The notes: generated by a model not told the origin, from the sequence alone. Positions 24,235 to 32,884 are shown, counted from the stretch's first letter. The stretch is DNA of 37,898 nucleotides from an uncultured Bacilli bacterium (GCA_944358445.1 CALVRC010000015.1:1-37898); one strand, 5' to 3'. Made by a program: numbers and translations.

Positions 24235-24966
24235 ATGAATCAAGAAAAAATAGGTAGGTTTATTGCAAGGAGCCGAAAAGAAAAAAATTTAACCCAAGCA
24301 GAACTCGGAGAAAAATTAAATGTATCCTATAAAGCAGTTAGTAAGTGGGAAAACGGTAGGAGTATGCCTGATATTTCAATTATGCAAGATCTATGTAATA
24401 TTTTAGGTATTTCTTTAAATGAACTTTTTGCTGGTGAGAAAATCAAAGAAAAAGATATAAAAAAAGAATCTGAAAACAATCTTTTAGAACTTTTAAAACT
24501 AAATTATAATGGGAAAAATAAAAGAAAAATTCTTATCACAATCGTTATTATATTGATAACATTCTTTCTTATAATAATTGGCAAAATGTTACTCGTAAAA
24601 TACGGCTTTGCCTATGACGATAATTTAAAATACACTCAGGTTTACATCAGTGGTGAAAGTAACATAAAAGGTGATGTCGACATAAATGAATTTGGTAAAA
24701 TAAGTATCGACTTCGATATAGGAGCTAATAAATATGGCATGGCTGTTTTCAAAAACCCAAGTAAAGCCTTTGTTAGACTAAAAAAAGATTATTCTGAAGG
24801 TATTAGATTAATTAAAGATGAATTCAATTTACTTCCACTTACTAACTTCACCTATAAAGATTATAAAACCTATGGCTGGCAAGTAACTAAAGGAACAAAG
24901 AAAGCAAAAGAAGAAGCAAGATTTGTCAGCGCGTTTTTAGATATTTATGAAAATAGTTTTAATTAA
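24235..24966 (+). CDS. XRE-family regulator with a membrane anchor
   Basis: This 243-residue protein has an N-terminal HTH (EKNLTQAELGEKLNVSYKA...VSKWENGRSMPD, residues ~16-46), a charged linker, a membrane helix (about 99-119) and an outer domain of ~120 residues. The outer part (YTQVYISGESNIKGDVDINEFGK) resembles nothing I can name. The start has an AAGGAGAG site and a TATAAT lies about 30 bases upstream. The layout is like 19618-20313. It stands beside an ABC transporter that it could control, which is inference. Confidence 0.8.
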   Translation: MNQEKIGRFIARSRKEKNLTQAELGEKLNVSYKAVSKWENGRSMPDISIMQDLCNILGISLNELFAGEKIKEKDIKKESENNLLELLKLNYNGKNKRKILITIVIILITFFLIIIGKMLLVKYGFAYDDNLKYTQVYISGESNIKGDVDINEFGKISIDFDIGANKYGMAVFKNPSKAFVRLKKDYSEGIRLIKDEFNLLPLTNFTYKDYKTYGWQVTKGTKKAKEEARFVSAFLDIYENSFN

Positions 24967-24995
24967 AATTCTAGAAAAAATCTAGAATTTTTTTC
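24965..24995 (+). terminator. Intrinsic terminator
   Basis: AAAATTCTAGA (24965-24975) pairs perfectly with TCTAGAATTTT (24981-24991), then more T's. Confidence 0.85.
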
Positions 24996-25008
24996 TTATT
25001 AAAAATTA

Positions 25009-25037
25009 TTGTCAAACATATACCCATAATGTATAAT
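25009..25037 (+). promoter_or_regulatory. ABC transporter promoter
   Basis: TTGTCA (25009-25014), 17 bases, TATAAT (25032-25037), then AGGAGG before 25068. Confidence 0.8.
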
Positions 25038-25067
25038 GAAATAGATGTGAAATAGTAGGAGGTACAC

Positions 25068-25763
25068 ATGAAATTAGTTATTAAACATTTAAAGAAAAGT
25101 TTTGAAAAAAAAGAAGTTTTAAAAGATATAAACTTTGAATTTGAAAAAGGAAAAATCTATGGTTTACTTGGTAGAAATGGTGCCGGTAAAACCACCTTAT
25201 TTAACTGTCTAAATGAGGACTTAGAATTAGATGGTGGCGAATTTTATATAAACGATGAAGTAGATAGAAAAATTAAACCTGAAGACATTGGATACGTTTT
25301 ATCTACACCCAATGTTCCAGAGTTTTTAACCGGAAGAGAATTCTTGAAATTCTTCATCGAAATAAATAAAAATCATATTCAAAATGAAAAAGATATTGAT
25401 GAATACTTTGATTTCATGCAGATAGAAAAAGAAGATAGAGACAAACTTATGAAAGACTACTCTCACGGCATGAAAAACAAAATGCAGATGTTAGTAAACA
25501 TCATAGCTGGGCCAAATATTTTGCTGTTAGATGAACCATTAACATCATTTGATGTCGTCGCCCAAGAAGAAATGAAACAGATGTTTAAAAATATAAAAAA
25601 AGATCATATCATTATTTTCTCAACCCATATTATGGAACTAGCTTTAGATTTATGTGATGAAATAGTTGTTTTAAATAAAGGCGTTTTAAAAGAGATAACC
25701 AAAGATAATCTAGACACTGAAAGCTTCAAAAACAAAATAATTGAAGCCCTAAAGGAGGAATAA
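25068..25763 (+). CDS. ABC transporter ATP-binding protein
   Basis: This 231-residue nucleotide-binding subunit has Walker A GLLGRNGAGKTT (32-43), a Q-loop region near STPNVPEF, a diverged signature YSHGMKNKMQM in place of LSGGQ, Walker B ILLLDEPLTSFD and the switch His in FSTHIME. The shortened signature is usual for ABC-2 exporters of this class. One base separates the stop from the permease start region, with AAGGAGG inside its end. Substrate unknown; a small export or resistance system is likely. Confidence 0.92.
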   Translation: MKLVIKHLKKSFEKKEVLKDINFEFEKGKIYGLLGRNGAGKTTLFNCLNEDLELDGGEFYINDEVDRKIKPEDIGYVLSTPNVPEFLTGREFLKFFIEINKNHIQNEKDIDEYFDFMQIEKEDRDKLMKDYSHGMKNKMQMLVNIIAGPNILLLDEPLTSFDVVAQEEMKQMFKNIKKDHIIIFSTHIMELALDLCDEIVVLNKGVLKEITKDNLDTESFKNKIIEALKEE

Positions 25764-25764
25764 T

Positions 25765-27342
25765 ATGTTAGAAGCATTTATTACTTCCTTTAAATTAAAA
25801 AACACATACCGTGTCAATAGTGTTATTTATTCGATTAAACAATTGCCAATAATAAGAAAAATATTACCTGAAAGCTTATATAAAAATAAAGCCTTAAAAA
25901 TCATTGGTAATATTGTCAGTATAATTATGGAATTATGCACGATTTTCTTAGGTAAATTTCTATACATATTCTTCTGCATCTTTGCCATACTTCCAGTATT
26001 TAAACTAAATAATGCCAATACTTTTATACATATATTCTTATTTTTAACCATCATTGGTGGCATTATGAACACTTATATGTTTAACCCAACTAAAGATAAA
26101 TATTATGCTATGATGATTATGAATATGGATGCCAAAAAATACACATTGTCTAATTATATATATGCCATGCTAAAAACCTTCATCGGTTTTATGCCCTTTA
26201 CCATAATCTTTGGTTTAATGTTAAAAGTTCCACTTTGGCTATGCATAATTATGCCTATTTTTGTCGTTATGGTAAAAATGACCTTCAGTGCTTATGTTCT
26301 ACTTGATTTTAAAAAAACTAAAATAGCTAAAAACGAAAACTTATTAAATAAACTAACTTGGCTAGTAATTGGAATATTACTTTTATGTGCTTATGGAATG
26401 CCTTATTTTAAAATTGTAATTAATCCGCTTATCTTCACTGTTTGTTTTATCATAAGTTTAATCACTGGCCTTTTAAGTATTAAAGTAATTAATTCATTTG
26501 ATAAATATAAACAAATGTATAAACAAATTTTAACAAACGAAAATGTATATGCAGTCGAAAATGCTAGTAGTACAAAAGCCATTAAAGAAAATGTTTCTAA
26601 GCAAATCGAACTAGACAAAAACTTTAAAAGTAATAAACATGGATTTGCCTACTTCCACGAACTATTTATTAAAAGACATAGCAAAATATTAACTAAAGCT
26701 ATTAAAAAGCAATCTATTGTTATTACTTTAATATTTGCTATTTTGATAGTTCTCACCTTAAAAAATAAAACAGTAGCCGCAGGAATAAATGCCTTATTAC
26801 TAGTCTATTTGCCTTACTTTGTCTTTGTAATGTATATCTTAAACCGTGGAACCACTGTAACTCAGGCCATGTTTATGAACTGTGATCATAGTATGCTGAC
26901 ATATAGAATTTATAGAACTCCAAAAGTAATATTAGGTGTCTTTAAAGAAAGATTAAAAACTTTAATTTCCTTAAATCTAATTCCAGCATTCCTAATAGGT
27001 GGGGGATTAACCTTACTTCTATATTTATCTGGAGGAGTGGCCGAACCATTAAACTATGTCATCATATTTGTATCTATCCTAGCCATGAGTATCTTTTTCT
27101 CAGTTCATTATTTAGTTATGTATTATCTTTTACAGCCATATAACGTAAACACAGAAATGAAAAGTAGTACTTATTCACTAGTCCAAGGATTAACTTATTT
27201 TGTATGTTATTTCTTCATCGGAGAAAAACTACCAACCTTTTATTTTGGACTAGCAACCATCATATTTAGTATTTTATACTGTATAATTGCTTTAATTTTA
27301 GTTTATAATAAAGCTCCAAAAACCTTTAAATTAAGAGCATAA
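25765..27342 (+). CDS. ABC transporter permease
   Basis: This 525-residue protein has about 12 hydrophobic segments in two groups. A cytoplasmic loop of ~85 residues near the middle (about 235-310: SFDKYKQMYKQ...FHELFIKRHSKIL) separates them. It is encoded directly after the ATPase with a strong AAGGAGG site, so the pair forms the transporter. The size suggests an ABC-2-like exporter permease; the substrate cannot be read from sequence. Confidence 0.85.
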   Translation: MLEAFITSFKLKNTYRVNSVIYSIKQLPIIRKILPESLYKNKALKIIGNIVSIIMELCTIFLGKFLYIFFCIFAILPVFKLNNANTFIHIFLFLTIIGGIMNTYMFNPTKDKYYAMMIMNMDAKKYTLSNYIYAMLKTFIGFMPFTIIFGLMLKVPLWLCIIMPIFVVMVKMTFSAYVLLDFKKTKIAKNENLLNKLTWLVIGILLLCAYGMPYFKIVINPLIFTVCFIISLITGLLSIKVINSFDKYKQMYKQILTNENVYAVENASSTKAIKENVSKQIELDKNFKSNKHGFAYFHELFIKRHSKILTKAIKKQSIVITLIFAILIVLTLKNKTVAAGINALLLVYLPYFVFVMYILNRGTTVTQAMFMNCDHSMLTYRIYRTPKVILGVFKERLKTLISLNLIPAFLIGGGLTLLLYLSGGVAEPLNYVIIFVSILAMSIFFSVHYLVMYYLLQPYNVNTEMKSSTYSLVQGLTYFVCYFFIGEKLPTFYFGLATIIFSILYCIIALILVYNKAPKTFKLRA

Positions 27343-27392
27343 AACACCCTTATATTTAAAGGGAAAACAAACAATGTTAAACTTAGTTGACA

Positions 27393-27442
27393 AATTGCAA
27401 AGTGAAAATGCTAGTATTGTAAACACTTTTCATTATAAAATT
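27393..27442 (+). promoter_or_regulatory. Promoter region and possible operator of the XRE-DUF4097 pair
   Basis: TTGACA occurs near 27404 and TAGTAT 19 bases later, a wide spacer typical of regulated promoters. AAAGTG and CACTTT flank the -10 as a 6-bp inverted repeat 19 bases apart, a possible XRE operator. Confidence 0.4.
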
Positions 27443-27458
27443 ATCTCGAGGTGAAAAA

Positions 27459-28088
27459 ATGAAATTAGGAGAAAAATTATATGAACTAAGAAAAGAAAAA
27501 AATCTATCACAAGAAGAAGTAGCTAATATATTAAATGTTAGCCGGCAAACAGTTAGTAAGTGGGAAACAGGCGGGACAACCCCGGACTTTGATAAAATAG
27601 TTCCGCTATGTAACTTATATGGAATAACTACTGATGAACTATTAACAGGCAATAAAAAAGAGCAAACTCCTCATGAATTTAAAAGAGAAATTCAAAAGAA
27701 AAAAGCTTTCATGTATTCCATATCAGTAAGTCTATATATTTTATCAGTTGTATTTGTAATTATCTTTGGTAACATAAAAAATTTAGAAATATTAGGTATT
27801 TGTTTATTCTTAATTATTATCGCCATCGCAACTGGCATAATCATTTATACAAGCATGGTTTATGATAATAAAGAAACTAAAAAAATTAAAATAAAAACAA
27901 AAGAAAATAACTTATATAAAACCATCGATGAAGCACTCGCACTCCTAACTCTCATCATTTATATGTTCATTAGTTTTTTAACCATGTCTTGGCACATAAC
28001 CTGGATAATGTGGATTATTTATGCTTTAATTATGCAAATAATAAAACTAGTTTTTAACTTAAAAGGAAATGACGTAGATGAAGAATAA
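27459..28088 (+). CDS. XRE-family regulator with four transmembrane segments
   Basis: This 209-residue protein has an HTH at residues 1-65 (LRKEKNLSQEEVANILNVSR, VSKWETGGTTPD), then about four hydrophobic helices (two at ~85-130, two at ~152-200). It belongs to a common Bacillota group of HTH-plus-membrane regulators often encoded with a DUF4097-type protein, as here, where the stop overlaps the next start by 11 bases. The GAGGTG ribosome site supports the start. It probably senses an envelope state and controls its own operon. Confidence 0.82.
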   Translation: MKLGEKLYELRKEKNLSQEEVANILNVSRQTVSKWETGGTTPDFDKIVPLCNLYGITTDELLTGNKKEQTPHEFKREIQKKKAFMYSISVSLYILSVVFVIIFGNIKNLEILGICLFLIIIAIATGIIIYTSMVYDNKETKKIKIKTKENNLYKTIDEALALLTLIIYMFISFLTMSWHITWIMWIIYALIMQIIKLVFNLKGNDVDEE

Positions 28089-28905
28089 AAAATTAATCAT
28101 CGTATCAATAATCATTTTATCTTTATGCACTATAAGTTTACTAGCTATCATGATATGGGGAATCTTAAATCCCTCATTAATTAATGTTAAATTTATAAGC
28201 GTGGGGCAAAGCGATAACCTAACTCTATCTAAAACTTATGATAATATATTTAATGAAATTAAACTAGACATCACAAATACTGATATTGAATTTAAAAACT
28301 CTTCAGATGATAAAATAAAAATAGATGTTTATAGTGAAAAAGAAAAACCTAAAATAAATCAAAAAGAAAACACTTTAAACATTGAATTTGATGCGCAAAA
28401 ATGTTTTGGTATATGCCTTCAAAAAAGCCCACATCTAATCATATATATACCAGAAACATTTAGTAAAAAGTTAAATGTTAAAAATAATAATGGTGATATA
28501 GAAATTGCAAAAACAAACGGCAACATTAATGTTAAATCTACTACTGGAGATATTACTGTAAATAAGGCAAATAGAATTAATATTGAAACAACCTATGGCG
28601 ATGTTTTAACGGAAAACGCAAATGTTTTAACCGTAAAAAACACTTATGGTGAAGTAAAAGCTGCTACTATTAATGGTCAGACATCTATTAAAACCACTTA
28701 CGGAGATATAAAAATTAATAACATATTTCTAACGAATAATTCAAAACTAGAAACAAAATATGGGGAAATTACTGTCGAAAAACTTTCAAACGGTAAAGCC
28801 TTAGGTGATACCAAATGGGGTGAAATAAAAATAAATAATTCATCTAATTTGGGTAATTACACTTTAACATCTGTTACTAAATATGGAGATATAAACATTG
28901 GTTAA
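28078..28905 (+). CDS. DUF4097-family beta-helix protein
   Basis: This 275-residue protein has an N-terminal membrane helix (about 5-26). A repetitive region follows in which short turns such as NNGDIEI, TTGDITV, TYGDVLT, TYGEVKA, TYGDIKI, KYGEITV, KWGEIKI and KYGDINI recur about every 19-22 residues. This is the right-handed beta-helix pattern of DUF4097 ('putative adhesin') proteins, which face outside the membrane. It overlaps the XRE-4TM regulator, a pairing also known from envelope-stress loci. Its ligand is unknown. Confidence 0.85.
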   Translation: MKNKKLIIVSIIILSLCTISLLAIMIWGILNPSLINVKFISVGQSDNLTLSKTYDNIFNEIKLDITNTDIEFKNSSDDKIKIDVYSEKEKPKINQKENTLNIEFDAQKCFGICLQKSPHLIIYIPETFSKKLNVKNNNGDIEIAKTNGNINVKSTTGDITVNKANRINIETTYGDVLTENANVLTVKNTYGEVKAATINGQTSIKTTYGDIKINNIFLTNNSKLETKYGEITVEKLSNGKALGDTKWGEIKINNSSNLGNYTLTSVTKYGDINIG

Positions 28906-28929
28906 GCATCTAAAAAAGATGCTTTTCTT
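28904..28929 (+). terminator. Intrinsic terminator
   Basis: AAGCATCT (28904-28911) and AGATGCTT (28917-28924) with a 5-A loop, followed by TTCTT. The DUF4097 stop codon is at the edge of the stem. Confidence 0.85.
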
Positions 28930-28956
28930 GACATTAATTATAAAATTTCATATTAT
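28928..28956 (+). promoter_or_regulatory. Promoter of the ogt-tag operon
   Basis: TTGACA (28928-28933), 17 bases, TATTAT (28951-28956), starting inside the tail of the preceding terminator. Confidence 0.8.
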
Positions 28957-28973
28957 TTATTTGAGGTGCTTAT

Positions 28974-29501
28974 ATGAAATATAAAGCTAATTATCCATCG
29001 CCAATTGGTAATCTAACTTTAATAAGTGATGGAACAAATCTAACTCATATTATATTAGAAAAAGAATCATACTATCAGAATATAAAAAAAGAAGCTAAAA
29101 CAAATGACAACTTAGAGATATTTAAACAAACCAAAATTTGGTTAGATAAATATTTTAATAAAGAAAAACCTAATATAGATGATTTAAAATTAAAACTAGA
29201 AGGGACACCGTTTCAAATAAAAGTTTGGAATGCATTAAAAACTATTTCCTATGGTCAAACTGTAACCTATGGTTTTGTAGCCCAAAAAATAAACTCTAAA
29301 ACATCAGCTAGAGCTGTAGGTGGTGCAATCGGCCATAATCCTATCCCAATCGTTATCCCTTGTCATAGAGTAGTAGGTACTAATAACAATCTAACAGGGT
29401 TTACTGGTGGAATAGATGTTAAAATAAAATTATTAAAATTAGAAGGATTAGATATAACAAAATACAAAATACCAAAAGGAGAAAAATATGCAAAGATGTA
29501 A
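28974..29501 (+). CDS. ogt: Methylated-DNA-protein cysteine methyltransferase
   Basis: This suicide repair enzyme moves alkyl groups from O6-alkylguanine to its own cysteine. The 175-residue protein has the active-site loop IPIVIPCHRVVG with Cys130, the HTH-type recognition stretch TSARAVGGAIGHNP, and GTPFQIKVWNALKTISYGQT before it. All of these are family hallmarks. It overlaps the 3-methyladenine glycosylase gene by 14 bases, making an alkylation-repair operon. The start has TTGAGGTG upstream. Confidence 0.96.
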   Translation: MKYKANYPSPIGNLTLISDGTNLTHIILEKESYYQNIKKEAKTNDNLEIFKQTKIWLDKYFNKEKPNIDDLKLKLEGTPFQIKVWNALKTISYGQTVTYGFVAQKINSKTSARAVGGAIGHNPIPIVIPCHRVVGTNNNLTGFTGGIDVKIKLLKLEGLDITKYKIPKGEKYAKM

Positions 29502-30042
29502 ATGGTGTAATCTAGATAATCCGCTTTATGTTAAATACCACGATGAAGAGTGGGGAGAACCAACTTATGATGATAAAGACTTATTTGAACTTCTCATATT
29601 AGAATCATTTCAAGCAGGATTATCTTGGGAATGCGTTTTAAATAAACGAGAAAATTTTAGACATGCTTATGATAATTTTGATATTGATAAAATAGTTTAT
29701 TATGGTGAAACAAAAATAAATGAATTAAAAGAAAATAAAGGTATCATTAGAAATAAATTAAAAATAAAAGCATCTATTAATAATGCTAAAATATTTAAAA
29801 AAATTGAAAAGGAATATGGATCATTTTCTAAATATATTTGGGGTTTCACCAATAATAAAATAATATATGAAGTAGGTAAAATTTCATCAGAGTTATCTGA
29901 TAAAATATCTAAAGATTTGAAAAAAAGAGGTATGACCTTCGTTGGAACAACCATAATATATGCTTACCTGCAAGCCATCGGCATCGTCAACTCTCATGAT
30001 GAAAACTGCTTTAAATATAAGAAAGGAAATCAAAATGGATAA
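29488..30042 (+). CDS. tag: DNA-3-methyladenine glycosylase I
   Basis: This base-excision enzyme removes 3-methyladenine from DNA. The 184-residue protein starts MQRCKWCNLDNPLYVKYHDEEWG and carries the zinc ligands Cys4, His18, His170 and Cys174 (SHDENC). The central FELLILESFQAGLSWECVL contains the conserved Glu/Trp pocket residues, and the KRGMTFVGTTIIYAYLQAIG segment is typical. Start ATG lies within the end of ogt after an AAAAGGAG site. The two enzymes together handle methyl lesions on G and A. Confidence 0.96.
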   Translation: MQRCKWCNLDNPLYVKYHDEEWGEPTYDDKDLFELLILESFQAGLSWECVLNKRENFRHAYDNFDIDKIVYYGETKINELKENKGIIRNKLKIKASINNAKIFKKIEKEYGSFSKYIWGFTNNKIIYEVGKISSELSDKISKDLKKRGMTFVGTTIIYAYLQAIGIVNSHDENCFKYKKGNQNG

Positions 30043-30379
30043 TATAAATAAAATAATTAACTTAACTACCGAATATATTGACCAAATCTCATCAGATGGT
30101 AGAGTAACTGGTGGTCTAATAAAATTTATAAATAAAAACATTGATAACGAAGAAACCCTTGCTATGGATATATATGTTTTTCAAACTAATTTCATAAGGC
30201 ATTTTAATACGCATATTTCTGATGAAAATACTTTTATAAACAAATTAAAAGAAAAAATAAAAAATAATTATTCTAACTCAAAAGATTACCAAATAAAAAT
30301 AACCGATAATAAAATTGAAATAACTCGAAATAGAAAAGAAGCTAAACCATGTACTTTAACAATTACTCACGAAAAGTAA
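30035..30379 (+). CDS. Unknown protein at the end of the repair operon
   Basis: The start at 30035 is chosen for its AAAGGAAA site and because upstream in-frame codons overlap tag in a different frame. It overlaps tag by 8 bases, giving 114 residues. The protein is mixed alpha/beta with no Cys clusters or membrane segments. It includes TTEYIDQISSDGRVTGGLIKF and a lysine-rich region near LKEKIKNNYSNSK. I recognise no family. A strong terminator overlaps its last codons, which closes the operon. Confidence 0.55.
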   Translation: MDNINKIINLTTEYIDQISSDGRVTGGLIKFINKNIDNEETLAMDIYVFQTNFIRHFNTHISDENTFINKLKEKIKNNYSNSKDYQIKITDNKIEITRNRKEAKPCTLTITHEK

Positions 30380-30390
30380 TTGTTTTTTTG
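30360..30390 (+). terminator. Intrinsic terminator of the ogt-tag operon
   Basis: CAATTACT (30360-30367) pairs perfectly with AGTAATTG (30375-30382), followed by TTTTTTT. Confidence 0.85.
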
Positions 30391-30438
30391 TATAAAAGAG
30401 TAAACTAAACACATAATAAAGCTGAAAGGAATGATAAA

Positions 30439-30876
30439 ATGAATGAAAATGAAGAAATATTAGAGTATATTTATCAAACAAGTAATATGGGTATGGAAAG
30501 TACTAAAGATTTAATAAATAGTTTAAAAGGAAAAGATAACAAAATAAAAAAACTAATAGAAGAAATTGAAAAAAACTATGAAAAATATGCGAAAGAAACT
30601 GAAAAATTATTAAACAAACAAGATCTAAAAGCAAAGCCTATAGGAATGATGGCTAAAGCTATGTCTAAAATGAGTATTAATAAAGAAATGATAAATGACA
30701 ATAGCGATGCAAATATTGCCGATATGTTAATTCAAGGTTTAACCATGGGTAACTTAGAATTAACAAAACACATTGATAACTATGAAAAAACAGCCGATAA
30801 AAAAATTATAAATTTAGCTAAATCATTAAGAAAGTTTGGCGAAGAATACATAGAAAAATTAAAAGTGTATTTATAG
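30439..30876 (+). CDS. Unknown all-helical protein
   Basis: This 145-residue protein is almost entirely Lys/Glu/Leu/Ile and predicted to be a helical bundle of about four helices (breaks near 30, 66-70 and 88-93). A Met-rich stretch, IGMMAKAMSKMSINKEM, sits at about 68-84. No signal peptide, membrane segment or known motif is visible. The layout recalls small ferritin-like or coat-associated bundles, but no metal-ligand pattern supports that. A GAAAGGAA site precedes the start. Confidence 0.55.
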   Translation: MNENEEILEYIYQTSNMGMESTKDLINSLKGKDNKIKKLIEEIEKNYEKYAKETEKLLNKQDLKAKPIGMMAKAMSKMSINKEMINDNSDANIADMLIQGLTMGNLELTKHIDNYEKTADKKIINLAKSLRKFGEEYIEKLKVYL

Positions 30877-30878
30877 TA

Positions 30879-30921
30879 TTGAAATATATCCTCAAATAAA
30901 TTATAATAATAATAATAATAA
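30879..30921 (+). promoter_or_regulatory. Promoter with a (TAA)6 repeat at its start site
   Basis: TTGAAA (30879-30884), 17 bases, TATAAT (30902-30907). The -10 box overlaps six tandem TAA units (30904-30921), so transcription would begin inside the repeat, between the -10 and the ribosome site of the gene at 30935. Confidence 0.65.
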
Positions 30922-30934
30922 GAAAGTAGGGGAT

Positions 30935-31414
30935 ATGATGAAAAAAGAAAATAAAGTTGTAGATTTTATAAAAAAATATAAAATCTCATTAATAATCCTA
31001 TTAGTGGTCATAATCGCCCTAGTTATAGGCTTAATTGTTTCTGACTTTGGAAAAGAAAAAGTTGATGTTGCTAAAAATGAAAGTAGTAAAACTATCGCCA
31101 ATACACATGAAAATGTCATTAAAGAAGAAACCTATGAAGGATTAAAATTTACAAACATTTCTTTGATCACCGAAAATGGTTATAGTACTTTTACAGCTGA
31201 TGTAACTAACATAGCTCAAAATAATAGTACTATTAGTGATGTTGACATTATACTTCAAGATAAAAATGGTAATGAAGTTATTACTTTACGTGGTAATATT
31301 GGAGAACCTTTAAAACCGAATGAGACAAGAACCATTACTGCAGTCACTAAAGGAGAATTAAAAAATGTAACTGCAAAAGCAATCGCAAAATACGAAAACA
31401 CAGCTCAAAATTAA
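30935..31414 (+). CDS. Membrane-anchored FxLyD-like beta-domain protein (copy B)
   Basis: This 159-residue protein has one N-terminal membrane segment (about 16-35), a short linker, and a beta-sandwich: YEGLKFTNISL, FTADVTNIAQNNSTISDVDI, ILQDKNGNEVITLRG, PNETRTITA. It matches the architecture and motif order of 10813-11250. The start is a tandem ATGATG; the second (30938) has better spacing from AGGGG. The promoter contains a trinucleotide repeat. Function unknown; FxLyD domains are common on Bacillota envelope proteins. Confidence 0.7.
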   Translation: MMKKENKVVDFIKKYKISLIILLVVIIALVIGLIVSDFGKEKVDVAKNESSKTIANTHENVIKEETYEGLKFTNISLITENGYSTFTADVTNIAQNNSTISDVDIILQDKNGNEVITLRGNIGEPLKPNETRTITAVTKGELKNVTAKAIAKYENTAQN

Positions 31415-31427
31415 AGCTGTGTTTTTT
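31395..31427. terminator. Bidirectional terminator
   Basis: AAAACACAGCT (31395-31405) pairs perfectly with AGCTGTGTTTT (31415-31425). It lies between the convergent beta-domain gene and the pilus ATPase gene. Confidence 0.85.
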
Positions 31428-32781
31428 AAATATCTAAACTTTCGACATCTTCGTAACTATAGAAATTTTTTTGCTCGCTAGGTGATTCTTCGCGTGCTCC
31501 CATATATTCTCCTTGATTTTGTGCCTTAGCCGCCAAAGACTCTTTAGTTTCAATAATTGCCTCCTTAAGTGAACTGTTGCTACTAATTTTATCATCATCC
31601 TCAAGTTCAATTAACTTTAGTATTTCCTCAAAAGTAGTCTTGCCATCAACAACTTTTTCCAATCCATCTTGAAGCATTGTTGTTACATGTCCTGTACCAT
31701 ACACTAGATTTCTAATTTCCTCTTTAGGTTTACCATTACTTAAAGCATCTCGAATATCTTGATCAATTCTTAAAACTTCATGAATAGCAATACGTCCTAA
31801 ATATCCATCGTGACAATGTTCACAGCCCTCGGCATCCCAAATCTCGTCAATATCTTTATTTAATACAGTTTTAAAAACCATTCTTTCATATTCACTTGTT
31901 TTTCTTTTGGTTTTACAGTGTGGGCATAATTGTCTAGCAAGCTTTTGTGATATAACACCTTCCATAGCCGAAGCTAGCAAATATCTTTGTACATCCATAT
32001 CAATAAGTCTTTCAATAGTATTTAAAGCCGTGTTAGTATGTAAAGTTGACAGAACTAAATGACCAGTAATAGAAGCACGTACTGCAATCTTAGCGGTTTC
32101 TGTATCTCTTATCTCACCAATCATTATAATATTAGGGTCTTGTCTTAAAATAGATCTTAAAGCAGTTGCGAATGTCAAACCAATTTTAGGATTTGTCTGC
32201 ACCTGATTAATACCAGTAATATCCATTTCAATAGGGTCCTCAACAGTTATAATGTTTGTCGCAGAAGTGTTAAGTTGTTGAAGCATAGAATAAACGGTAG
32301 TACTCTTACCACTACCAGTAGCCCCAGTAACTAAAATAATTCCATTTGGAACACTAATCATTTCCAATACTTTTTTATAGTTTTCTTCACTAAAGCCGAG
32401 TTCTCCAAGTCCAGCCATACTTCTAGTGTAATCCAAAATACGAACAACTATTTTTTCACCAGTACTAACAGGTAAAGAAGAAACACGTAAATCCAAATCA
32501 ATACCCTCTAAAGTTTCCTTAATTGCCCCATCTTGTGGAAGTCTTGATTCAGTAATATTCATTTTCGAAATAGTTTTAATACGTGTAACTAAATAATCTT
32601 GATATTGTTCAGGAACTTTTGCATAGTCCATTAAAACTCCATCAATTCTTATTCTAATAAGTAAATGATCTTCATAAGGATCAAAGTGAATATCACTCGC
32701 ACCTTTTTTAGCAGAATCAACTAAAATTTCATTAATAATATCTACAATTGGCATTTTTGCAAAGTCAAAAGTCTTCATCAT
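31426..32781 (-). CDS. Type IV pilus/type II secretion assembly ATPase (PilB/GspE/ComGA family)
   Basis: This 451-residue hexameric ATPase powers pilin polymerisation at the inner face of the membrane. It has the N-terminal ASDIHFDPYEDHLLIRIRIDG segment, Walker A TGATGSGKST (152-161), the Asp box, Walker B IIMIGEIRD, the His box GHLVLSTLHTN and a zinc site from CPHC and CEHC. A ~60-residue Ser/Glu-rich C-terminal tail (EDDDKISSNSS...) is not part of the core fold and looks lineage-specific. The promoter lies in a perfect palindrome shared with the divergent pilin operon. No PilC or prepilin peptidase gene is in the window. Confidence 0.93.
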   Translation of the reverse strand: MMKTFDFAKMPIVDIINEILVDSAKKGASDIHFDPYEDHLLIRIRIDGVLMDYAKVPEQYQDYLVTRIKTISKMNITESRLPQDGAIKETLEGIDLDLRVSSLPVSTGEKIVVRILDYTRSMAGLGELGFSEENYKKVLEMISVPNGIILVTGATGSGKSTTVYSMLQQLNTSATNIITVEDPIEMDITGINQVQTNPKIGLTFATALRSILRQDPNIIMIGEIRDTETAKIAVRASITGHLVLSTLHTNTALNTIERLIDMDVQRYLLASAMEGVISQKLARQLCPHCKTKRKTSEYERMVFKTVLNKDIDEIWDAEGCEHCHDGYLGRIAIHEVLRIDQDIRDALSNGKPKEEIRNLVYGTGHVTTMLQDGLEKVVDGKTTFEEILKLIELEDDDKISSNSSLKEAIIETKESLAAKAQNQGEYMGAREESPSEQKNFYSYEDVESLDI

Positions 32782-32820
32782 ATATACCAGCCTACCTTTC
32801 TTTTATTTTTTAGGACTAGA

Positions 32821-32860
32821 TTTTATCCTAAAACTATTATATAATAGTTTTAGGATAAAA
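32821..32860. promoter_or_regulatory. Perfect 40-bp palindrome with overlapping divergent -10 boxes
   Basis: Two 20-base arms (left arm TTTTATCCTAAAACTATTAT) are exact reverse complements with no spacer. TATAAT occurs at the centre on both strands (plus 32840-32845; minus 32841-32836), which would serve the pilus ATPase and the prepilin operon. The minus -35 would be TTGTTT (32864-32859) and the plus -35 is poor. It may be an operator, a cruciform or hairpin, or both. A terminator is unlikely because it lies upstream of both genes. Confidence 0.6.
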
Positions 32861-32884
32861 ACAATTACAAAAAGGAGAAAAATC

